Of a stretch of DNA of 42,279 nucleotides, positions 34,270 through 41,217 are shown piece after piece (within the stretch, counting starts at the first letter, position 1; every line of letters begins with the position of its first letter). This DNA is from Treponema sp. UBA6852. Lineage in GTDB: Bacteria; Spirochaetota; Spirochaetia; Treponematales; Treponemataceae. The translations under genes and the position numbers were made by a program. The notes under the pieces were generated by a model that ran no database searches, was not told where the DNA came from, and saw nothing but the letters and a program-made list of their open reading frames with translations. The DNA lies in assembly GCA_002449305.1 (NCBI GenBank), contig DKDI01000031.1:1-42279 (forward strand), read 5' to 3'.

Positions 34270-36216
34270 ATGAAAAAGACTTTTAAAATTGCCGCTCTCT
34301 CAACTTTGATTATGGGCTTTTTTGCGAGCCGGTTGCCGGCAAAAGATATTAGTACATATATAAATAACGCATATAAAGAGATTGTAGAAAATCAGATTTA
34401 CACTGAAAAGCAGGCGGATTCCTTATGGTGGAAAACGAACCAGAGGGAAATGATTTTGATTCCTATCGAGGAATACGATGATCTTGGCGACAGCTTTTAT
34501 GAATCAAAACTGTGGAAAGATGATTCCCTTTATATTACAAGATTGCTTGTTGATTATCCTTCAGCCACTGCTAGCTATCTGCATCAAATACATATGCGGA
34601 GAGATGAGTGCCTTAGAAATGTCAGGGAGGTTTGGCTTAGTCCACAAGTTGACGCTTGGGCTTTTATAGATGAATTGCAGGACGAATTCGTTGAAGAGGA
34701 ATATAAAGCAGGAAATAAGGACGACTTTATAAAATACAAAGATAAATTATGGTTTAGCGGTGGCATGATGAATGGTTCCTGCACTATCTACGTGCCTGAA
34801 AGCGAATTGCCTAAAGGTCTTTTAAGCTACAGTTCAAAGCCTTTGTCGCCTGTATATTTTGTGAAAGTCTATTCCGGCGATGTGTACGAGGCGTTCAAGA
34901 AAGGGGATTCCGTCGCAAGGGAGTGGTGTCCCGGTCACGTCTACACTGGAAAAGCATATACAGCAAGCCGCATGAAGCAACACATGACATGCCAGCAGAA
35001 AAACGAGTGGTATTACTCGTGCAAATGGTGCGGAAAGTGCGAGTATAATCCAAACCACACATTCTCGGACGGCGTTGGTAAGTCTCCTGTGCACGACTTT
35101 GCACGGTTTGACATTTCAGACAAGAACTTTGCAGGCACAAACAAGCAGGGAGAAAAAGTCTACTATCTTTCATGCAGATGGTGCGGCATTAACAAGCGCG
35201 ATTCTGACCTGTCTGATTTTACATACGAGTATTTTCGCTATAATACAGGCCACAAGGATACCCCGGAAGCTAGAGCGGCATATAATATGTACATGGAACA
35301 GAAGAAGAAAGACTGGAAGAAAGGCGGCACGAGCTACGAACAGGCACTGGATGTTTCAACAAAAGTCAATTTAAATCCGTGGTCTTTTGCAGTTCCAAAA
35401 AGCAATGATGTAAAGGCAAAGATAAGCGAAAATGCTCAAGACGGAGTTTACTGGGCAGCCCGAAACGGCTTGGTGGACGAATCTGTTTTAGGCGATGACT
35501 TTACAAAGCCACTTACACGTTTGCAGGCCAGCGCAATTGCGGTAGCTCTTGCAGAAAAACTTTCGGGAAAATCAGTTTCATCTGCAAAGTCAAAGACTTA
35601 TTCCGACACAAAAAGCAAATACGCGCTCAAGGCGGCAGGGGCTGGAATTTACGGCGGAGCTTTGGAAGGCAAATTTAACCCGGACGGCACAGTTGACCGA
35701 GAGCAGCTTGCAACTTTTTTTTATCAGGCTTTAATGTACGCAAAGAAAAATAAAAATGTCCGATACTCGCCTTATGAGTCAAGGCTCTCCCGCTATTCCG
35801 ACAGCGAAAGCATTTCAGACTGGGCAAAAGAAGCAGTGGCGTTTATGGACGCTTTTGGACTTATTGAAGGTGAAACAAGCACAAAATTCTTACCGGAAGA
35901 AACTTTGACAATTGAGCAGGCGTTGGCAATAGCAAACAATAGCCTTGACGCTCCGAATATCGGCTGGTATCAGAGCGGCCCGTCAGATACTGACAAGCTT
36001 GAACTTAAACATTCTACAAATGACTTTCAAGTGCAAAACTGCGGGGTGGCAACCCAGCTTGAATACCGCTATTATGAACGCTTTTGGCGGCCATATGCCA
36101 TACCAGAACTTCCGGCTGCGGCTTCAGTATTGGAAAGATTTGCTGTCTTAGACCCTTATACGAACGAGCGGCTCTATGTGCGGAAAATGAACTTTTTTGC
36201 AGTCAAGGCGGAATAG
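34270..36216 (+). CDS. Exported SLH-domain protein with paired Cys-x2-Cys modules
   Basis: A 648-aa protein with a signal peptide (MKKTFKIAALSTLIMGFFAS). The N-terminal half is unrecognised and holds two related motifs, YYSCKWCGKCE and YYLSCRWCGIN, about 65 residues apart, possibly metal-binding. The C-terminal half carries three SLH-type repeats (WAARNGLVDESVLGDDFTKPLTRLQAS; AAGAGIYGGALEGKFNPDGTVDREQLATFF; WAKEAVAFMDAFGLIEGETSTKFLPEETLTIEQAL). SLH domains bind cell-wall polymers. I start at 34270, with AAGGAG (34258-34263) 6 nt ahead; the longer frame from 34234 reads through the palindromic repeat. It likely works on the envelope together with the SUMF1-fold protein. The function is unknown. 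Confidence 0.82.
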   Translation: MKKTFKIAALSTLIMGFFASRLPAKDISTYINNAYKEIVENQIYTEKQADSLWWKTNQREMILIPIEEYDDLGDSFYESKLWKDDSLYITRLLVDYPSATASYLHQIHMRRDECLRNVREVWLSPQVDAWAFIDELQDEFVEEEYKAGNKDDFIKYKDKLWFSGGMMNGSCTIYVPESELPKGLLSYSSKPLSPVYFVKVYSGDVYEAFKKGDSVAREWCPGHVYTGKAYTASRMKQHMTCQQKNEWYYSCKWCGKCEYNPNHTFSDGVGKSPVHDFARFDISDKNFAGTNKQGEKVYYLSCRWCGINKRDSDLSDFTYEYFRYNTGHKDTPEARAAYNMYMEQKKKDWKKGGTSYEQALDVSTKVNLNPWSFAVPKSNDVKAKISENAQDGVYWAARNGLVDESVLGDDFTKPLTRLQASAIAVALAEKLSGKSVSSAKSKTYSDTKSKYALKAAGAGIYGGALEGKFNPDGTVDREQLATFFYQALMYAKKNKNVRYSPYESRLSRYSDSESISDWAKEAVAFMDAFGLIEGETSTKFLPEETLTIEQALAIANNSLDAPNIGWYQSGPSDTDKLELKHSTNDFQVQNCGVATQLEYRYYERFWRPYAIPELPAAASVLERFAVLDPYTNERLYVRKMNFFAVKAE

Positions 36217-36237
36217 TTTTGCATCCTAATGATAGGG

Positions 36238-36282
36238 TTTCATTGTGCATTTCTTTTTAAAGTGGTAGAATGGCGCATTATG
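36238..36282 (+). promoter_or_regulatory. murE promoter; copy 2 of the duplicated 45-bp segment
   Basis: TTGTGC (36243-36248), 17 bp, TAGAAT (36266-36271) with TGG before it. The ATG at 36280 is 8 nt past the -10 and has no Shine-Dalgarno, so the message is probably leaderless. It differs from 33012-33056 at six of 45 positions. Confidence 0.7.
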
Positions 36283-37986
36283 GAAAAGAATTTGTGCGTG
36301 CTTTTGAAGTCGCTTGGCTCTAAAGAAACTGATTATAAGATTGTGGCGGAAGACGGAATTTCTTCCCCAAATAATACTGATGCTTGTATAGAAGGTCTTG
36401 CTTTTGACAGCCGGGATGTAAAAGAAAACTATTTGTTTTTCGCTTTGCCTGGAACTCATACAACCGGAAATAAATTTATAGCACAGGCGGTGTCTTGCGG
36501 GGCTAGCGCAGTTATTTTTCAGGATGAAATTACGCAGGAAGAGCAGTCGCAAATAAAGGCGGCTTTGGCTTCCTCTTCAAAAAATGTTGTGTTTGTAAAA
36601 GTTCCTTCAGCAAGGTTTGCAATGTCGCCTGTAAGCTCGTGTTTTTATGACAATCCTTCTTCAAAGCTTGTTGTCTACGGAGTTACAGGAACGGAAGGAA
36701 AGTCTTCCACTGTTTCGTTTATATGGCAACTTTTGCGTCTGAACGGAATCAAGGCGGGTTTTATTTCCACAGTGCAATATTCACTTGGAGGAGACGCTAT
36801 AGACAATCCACAGCACCAGACAACGCCGGAAGCTCCCATTGTGCAGCGTGAGCTTTATGAGATGGTTTGCAACGGATGTACTCACGCCGTTGTGGAATCT
36901 TCAAGCCACGGATTGAGCAAAAAACTTAACAGGCTTGGCGATGTTCTTTTTGACTGCGCTGTTTTTATGAATGTTACGCTTGAGCATTTGGAATTCCACG
37001 GAACCTACGAGCAGTACAAAAGCGACAAGGCTAACTTATTCCGTTCATTGGATTTGCATAATCACGAAAAAACAATCGCCGGCGTTGCAACAAAAGTTCC
37101 TGCGTTTGGAGTTGTTAATTTGGAAGATCCTGCGGCGTCTTATTTTGCTTCCTGCACCAAGCACAAAACCATAGGATTCACTACGGAAGGAAAGGCAGGC
37201 AAGCAGGCGGCTTTGGGACTTTCATCTCCTCCGCTTCCAGAAATTCCAAAAGACATGCCTTATTTTTCGTGCAGGAATATAGCTTCGGCAAGATTCGGGC
37301 TTGCATTCAGCATTCACCGTTTTGAAACCCACGATTCACTCAACAATGAAAATTCTGTTGTCCATGTAAAGGCTTCTGTTCCAGGAGCGTTCAATGCGTA
37401 CAATATAACGGCTGCGATTTTAGCTGTGCATGGAACAACTGGAATTTCAATAGAAAAACTTGCTTTGTGCGCGCAAAAGCTTACGAGCGTAAAAGGCCGC
37501 ATGACTGTAATTGACGAAGGTCAGCCTTTTGAAGTGATTGTGGATTATGCCCACACGCCTTCTAGTTTTGAGACAATTTTTCCGCCTGTAAAGAACCGAG
37601 CTATGGGCAAGATGATTTGCGTGTTTGGCTCTGGCGGTGAACGCGACACAACAAAACGTCCTCTTCAAGGTGAAATTGCCGCACGTTTCTGCGACATTGT
37701 GATTCTTACAGATGAAGATCCGCGCAAAGAAGACAGAATGAAAATTATTGAACAGATTGCTTTGGGGGCAAGAAAAGAAGGCAAAAAAGACAATGTGGAT
37801 TTGTTCCTTGTTCCAGACCGTCCGCAGGCAATCAGAAAAGCATTCGGCATGGCAAAGGAAAACGACATTGTTCTTCTGCTTGGAAAAAGCCATGAAAATT
37901 CTATAATTTACGCCGACAATGCTATAAAATACGATGAAATTTCAGAAGCAAAAAAAGCTTTAAAAGAAATGGGGTTTGCAAAATGA
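36280..37986 (+). CDS. murE: UDP-MurNAc-tripeptide ligase MurE
   Basis: It adds the third amino acid to the peptidoglycan stem peptide. The P-loop GVTGTEGKSSTVSFIW, the QTTPEAP block, the VESSSHGLSKKLNRLGDVLFDCAVFMNVTLEHLEFHG block and the C-terminal VIVDYAHTP and GSGGERDTTKRP identify MurE. The substrate-specificity region reads TDEDPRKED in place of the DNPR typical of diaminopimelate enzymes. Treponemes are known to use ornithine at this position, so that substrate is plausible. I start at the ATG at 36280 (568 aa), as the frame from 36229 would begin within the promoter. It is longer than the usual ~500 aa. It overlaps ddl by ATGA. Confidence 0.93.
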   Translation: MEKNLCVLLKSLGSKETDYKIVAEDGISSPNNTDACIEGLAFDSRDVKENYLFFALPGTHTTGNKFIAQAVSCGASAVIFQDEITQEEQSQIKAALASSSKNVVFVKVPSARFAMSPVSSCFYDNPSSKLVVYGVTGTEGKSSTVSFIWQLLRLNGIKAGFISTVQYSLGGDAIDNPQHQTTPEAPIVQRELYEMVCNGCTHAVVESSSHGLSKKLNRLGDVLFDCAVFMNVTLEHLEFHGTYEQYKSDKANLFRSLDLHNHEKTIAGVATKVPAFGVVNLEDPAASYFASCTKHKTIGFTTEGKAGKQAALGLSSPPLPEIPKDMPYFSCRNIASARFGLAFSIHRFETHDSLNNENSVVHVKASVPGAFNAYNITAAILAVHGTTGISIEKLALCAQKLTSVKGRMTVIDEGQPFEVIVDYAHTPSSFETIFPPVKNRAMGKMICVFGSGGERDTTKRPLQGEIAARFCDIVILTDEDPRKEDRMKIIEQIALGARKEGKKDNVDLFLVPDRPQAIRKAFGMAKENDIVLLLGKSHENSIIYADNAIKYDEISEAKKALKEMGFAK

Positions 37987-39113
37987 ATGTAGTTTTAATA
38001 TACGGTGGAAAATCTGGCGAGCATGAAATTTCGCTTTTGTCATGCGCCTCGGTAATTAGAAACATCAGCGCAAATCACAACGTTTCTCTCATTTCAATTT
38101 CCAAAGGCGGAAAATGGTATCTTGAAGATAATTCAGTTTTTGAGGAAGTAAGAGGCAACCCGGAAGCTGCTCTTTGTGTGCACGAAGATGACAGCCGCGA
38201 AGTTAAAGTTTCGTTTGGGCGCGGAAAAGACAACGTGTTTTTTGCCTGCGGAAACTACATTCCGTGCGATATTGTGTTCCCGATTCTGCATGGAACTTAT
38301 GGCGAGGACGGAACTGTTCAAGGCGTATTTGAAATGGCTGGCGTTCCGTTTGTTGGCTGCGGAGTTTTGGCTTCAAGCGCGGCAATGGACAAGGAAACTA
38401 CAAAAATTCTTTTGAAGAACGAAGGAATTCCCGTTGTTCCGTATATGTGCCTTTCAAGAAGCCAGATAAATTCAAGCTCCCTTTATGACAAGCTGATTGA
38501 AGAGGCGATTGAAAAACTTGAGTTTCCGCTTTTTGTAAAGCCATGCGCCGCAGGTTCAAGTGACGGAGCAAGCCTTGCCCGGAACAAAAAAGAGCTTTCG
38601 TTTGCGCTCATGGAAGCGTTCAGCTGGGACAACAAAGTTCTTATTGAAAAAGCGATTGACGCTCGCGAAGTTGAATGCTCTGTAACTGGAAATTCTGTAA
38701 CGGCAACTTCAGAATCTGACTGCACGCTTTTAAAAGCTTACGGCCCGGGAGAAATTGTTCCAAAGCATGATTTTTATGACTACGATGCAAAATACAACGA
38801 CCCGGACGGAGCTGAACTAAAAATTCCAGCTCTTCTTTCAGATGACAAGCTTGAGTTCATAAGGGAAACCGCAAAAAAAGCGTATTCCGCAATAAACGCT
38901 TCGGGCTTGAGCCGCGTGGATTTTTTTGTGGACCGCAAGACTGGCGAAATTTACCTGAACGAAATAAACACAATTCCGGGCTTTACAAAAATCAGTATGT
39001 TCCCCAAAATGTGCGCCGCAGATGGTTTGGAATATTCTGAGCTTATTGATTATCTTCTTAAAGAAGGAATTGAAAATTTCAAGGCAAAACAGAACCTTTG
39101 CACTTCAAGATAG
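37983..39113 (+). CDS. ddl: D-alanine--D-alanine ligase
   Basis: It makes the D-Ala-D-Ala dipeptide for peptidoglycan. The 376-aa protein shows VLIYGGKSGEHEISLLSCASV at the N-terminus, HGTYGEDGTVQGVFEMAGVPFVGCGVLASSAAMDKETTK, the ATP-grasp segment FPLFVKPCAAGSSDGASLARN and the C-terminal YLNEINTIPGFTKISMFPKM. All are standard for Ddl. The ATG overlaps the murE stop. murD follows after 24 nt. Confidence 0.96.
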   Translation: MNVVLIYGGKSGEHEISLLSCASVIRNISANHNVSLISISKGGKWYLEDNSVFEEVRGNPEAALCVHEDDSREVKVSFGRGKDNVFFACGNYIPCDIVFPILHGTYGEDGTVQGVFEMAGVPFVGCGVLASSAAMDKETTKILLKNEGIPVVPYMCLSRSQINSSSLYDKLIEEAIEKLEFPLFVKPCAAGSSDGASLARNKKELSFALMEAFSWDNKVLIEKAIDAREVECSVTGNSVTATSESDCTLLKAYGPGEIVPKHDFYDYDAKYNDPDGAELKIPALLSDDKLEFIRETAKKAYSAINASGLSRVDFFVDRKTGEIYLNEINTIPGFTKISMFPKMCAADGLEYSELIDYLLKEGIENFKAKQNLCTSR

Positions 39114-39137
39114 AAACGTAAAATTGGGAGGAGAAAA

Positions 39138-40739
39138 ATGCCACATATTTATCCGCATGGATGCTATTTTAATTCGCTTGATGAAATAAAGGGCAAGAAA
39201 ATTACAATAATGGGGCTTGGACTTAACGGCGGCGGAGAAGCTTGTGTCCGCTTTTTTTTAAGGCACGGAGCTTTTGTTACCGTTACTGACATGAAGACTG
39301 CCGAGCAGCTTGCGCCAACTCTTGAATCTCTTGCAAAAGACAGATTTCTTGACAAGTCCAAACTTCGCTTTGTTTTAGGCGGACACAAGATTGAAGATTT
39401 TTCAAATGCGGACTGCGTTATAAAAAATCCCGGCGTAAAAATTGAAGGCAATCAGTTCCTTGCGGCCGCAAAAGCAATTGAAACAGACATCAGCATTTTT
39501 TTGCGCTTTACAAAAGCTCCTATAATTGCAGTTACAGGAAGCAAGGGAAAATCCAGTACAGTTAGCGCGCTCTCTTATGGACTGAATCAGGCAGGCTTTA
39601 AATGCTTCTTGGGCGGAAATATCACCGTAAGCCCGCTTTCTTTCCTTGAAAAAACAGACGGAACTACTCCTGTTGTGCTTGAGCTTTCTAGCTGGCAGCT
39701 TGCGGATTTGCGCGGAAGAAAACTTTTAAAGCCGAAGATTTCTATAATTACAAAGATTGTTCCAGACCACCAGAACTGGTATGGCGACATGGACAGCTAC
39801 GTGGAAGATAAAAAGCTGATTTTTGCTGACCAAGATAAGAATGACTTTGCAATTCTTGATTTTGACGAAGACAACTACCTTAAAGAAACAGCTTCCCCAA
39901 AAAGAGGCTGTCGTTGCTGGGGCGATTTATTTGCAAGCGAAACAAAAGCCAAAGTTCTTAGGTACAGCAAGGCTCTTTTGCCAAAGGGAATTTTTGGAGC
40001 TTACTTGGAAAAAAGCGGTTCTTCCTACAAAGGAGTTGCGCGTGTTCCTTGCGAATTTGTAAAACCAAGTCTAAAGGAAAAGTCGGTTCTTGAAGAAGTT
40101 GTAATGGAAAGTCTGCAAGTTCCGGGTGAGCACATGAGAGCCAATGTTCTGAATGCCAGTCTTGCGATGTACCTTATGGGAGTTGCTCCGGCTCAGATTT
40201 GCACCGTGATGGGGCAGTGGAAAGGGATTCCTCACCGTCTTGAAAAATTCTACGACTGGAAAAGCCCTTCTGACGGACGCAAGGTTGTCTTTTATAACGA
40301 CAGCTGCTCAACAGTTCCAGAAGCGTGCGCGGCGGCAAGCCAGTCATTTGATCAGCGAGTTGTTCTTATTGCCGGCGGAACAGACAAAGGACTGGACTTT
40401 CTTCCGCTTGCAAGATGCCTTGACCCTGAAAACAACACAAAGTTTCCGCCTTATGAAATTTACTTGCTTTCCGGCACTGGAACAGACAAACTTGTTTCTA
40501 TGCTTGATGAGCGCGGCGTAAAATACGAAGGTCCGTTTGATTCCTTGCAGATTCTTCTTGATGTTCTTAAAACCTGCCTCATGTCTGAAAACGCAAGCCG
40601 CAACTACGGTGAAGTTTTTTCTGATACCTGGCTGCCTGTTGTTTTTTCTCCGGGCGCAACCTCATTCGGAATGTTCTCCAACGAATTTGACCGCGGCGAC
40701 AAGTTCAAGTCCCTTGTAAAGTCAATATTTCAAGAATAA
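39138..40739 (+). CDS. murD: UDP-MurNAc-L-alanine:D-glutamate ligase MurD
   Basis: It adds D-glutamate to UDP-MurNAc-L-Ala. The 533-aa protein has an N-terminal Rossmann segment (ITIMGLGLNGGGEACVRFFLRHGAFVTVTD), the P-loop AVTGSKGKSSTVSAL, the block LELSSWQLADLRGRKLLKPKISIITKIVPDHQNWYGDMDSYVEDKKLI and the C-terminal YNDSCSTVPEACAAASQSF and LIAGGTDKGLDF. It is longer than the typical ~450 aa. GGAGG (39128-39132) is 5 nt before the ATG. It ends the murE-ddl-murD operon; the 22-bp array follows at once. Confidence 0.94.
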   Translation: MPHIYPHGCYFNSLDEIKGKKITIMGLGLNGGGEACVRFFLRHGAFVTVTDMKTAEQLAPTLESLAKDRFLDKSKLRFVLGGHKIEDFSNADCVIKNPGVKIEGNQFLAAAKAIETDISIFLRFTKAPIIAVTGSKGKSSTVSALSYGLNQAGFKCFLGGNITVSPLSFLEKTDGTTPVVLELSSWQLADLRGRKLLKPKISIITKIVPDHQNWYGDMDSYVEDKKLIFADQDKNDFAILDFDEDNYLKETASPKRGCRCWGDLFASETKAKVLRYSKALLPKGIFGAYLEKSGSSYKGVARVPCEFVKPSLKEKSVLEEVVMESLQVPGEHMRANVLNASLAMYLMGVAPAQICTVMGQWKGIPHRLEKFYDWKSPSDGRKVVFYNDSCSTVPEACAAASQSFDQRVVLIAGGTDKGLDFLPLARCLDPENNTKFPPYEIYLLSGTGTDKLVSMLDERGVKYEGPFDSLQILLDVLKTCLMSENASRNYGEVFSDTWLPVVFSPGATSFGMFSNEFDRGDKFKSLVKSIFQE

Positions 40740-40755
40740 AACTGTTAAAAACTAA

Positions 40756-40898
40756 AGGAATACTTCCTAAGAGCCACAGAGATACTTCCTAAGGGGCTGA
40801 GGAATACTTCCTAAGACCCTTAGGAATACTCACTTCAGGTCTTAGGGATATTCACTTAGGGCTTTAGGAATACTTACTTCAGGTCTTAGAAAGTATTG
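40756..40898. repeat. Six-copy 22-bp tandem repeat with dyad symmetry
   Basis: Units start at 40756, 40778, 40800, 40822, 40844 and 40866, exactly 22 bp apart, with a partial seventh at 40888-40898. Units 1-3 follow AGGAATACTTCCTAAG plus 6 nt. Units 4 and 6 (AGGAATACTCACTTCAGG then TCTT) differ from each other at one base. Unit 5 is more diverged. At the unit 3/4 boundary TTCCTAAG-ACC-CTTAGGAA (40808-40826) makes a perfect 8-bp stem. The array begins 16 nt after the murD stop. There are no unique spacers, so it is not a CRISPR. Confidence 0.9.
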
Positions 40899-40982
40899 TT
40901 TCAATATTGAAATAATTCTATGAATTATAGTGAAGAAATATTATTTTATTGATTTTTTTGTAAATATAAAGGAGAAGTTGAT

Positions 40983-41024
40983 ATGATTTTAAATATACGA
41001 GAAAAGTGCGATACTCTAGATTGA
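40983..41024 (+). pseudogene. Possible 5' stump of a gene interrupted by the IS110 element
   Basis: An ideal ribosome site AAAGGAG (40968-40974) stands 8 nt before an ATG that opens a 13-codon frame, MILNIREKCDTLD, ending in TGA at 41022-41024. The base composition changes from AT-rich to balanced inside this frame. This fits the start of a host gene cut by the insertion, but it could also be a leader peptide of the element. It is low-confidence and I do not recognise the protein. Confidence 0.35.
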
Positions 41025-41026
41025 CG

Positions 41027-41200
41027 GATCTGGAGGGCCGGTGGAAGGCAGATCATTTTTGAGAACAAAATAGTTCGAGGAGAAGTTATTGTCGAAGCCA
41101 GCCACCGTATAACAAAAGGCGGCTTGGAGTCTAGCTCCAAGACCGCGCATAGGAGAACGGTGATTCAACGCACTCGTATAGCTCTCCAGTCCTCATTTTA
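41027..41200 (+). ncRNA. Candidate IS110 bridge RNA (upstream structured region)
   Basis: In the IS110 group, the non-coding end upstream of the transposase encodes a bridge RNA that pairs with target and donor DNA. Here several stems are visible: GATCTG/CAGATC (41027-41032/41049-41054) with a 16-nt loop; GAAC/GTTC (41063-41066/41073-41076); GCGG-CTTGGAG/CTCCAAG-A-CCGC (41119-41146), 11 bp with one bulged A and a 5-nt loop; and CACCGT/ACGGTG (41103-41108/41157-41162) enclosing the latter. A further hairpin, GGAGA..TCTCC (41152-41188), is an alternative. RNA ends, guide loops and the promoter are inferred, not seen. Confidence 0.5.
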
Positions 41201-41217
41201 TACTAAAGGAGGACGCT

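Noticed and set aside
40756..40898. CRISPR array
   Set aside because: Units are contiguous with no unique spacers, copies are diverged, and no cas gene is nearby. The same holds for the 41-bp array at 5281-5562.
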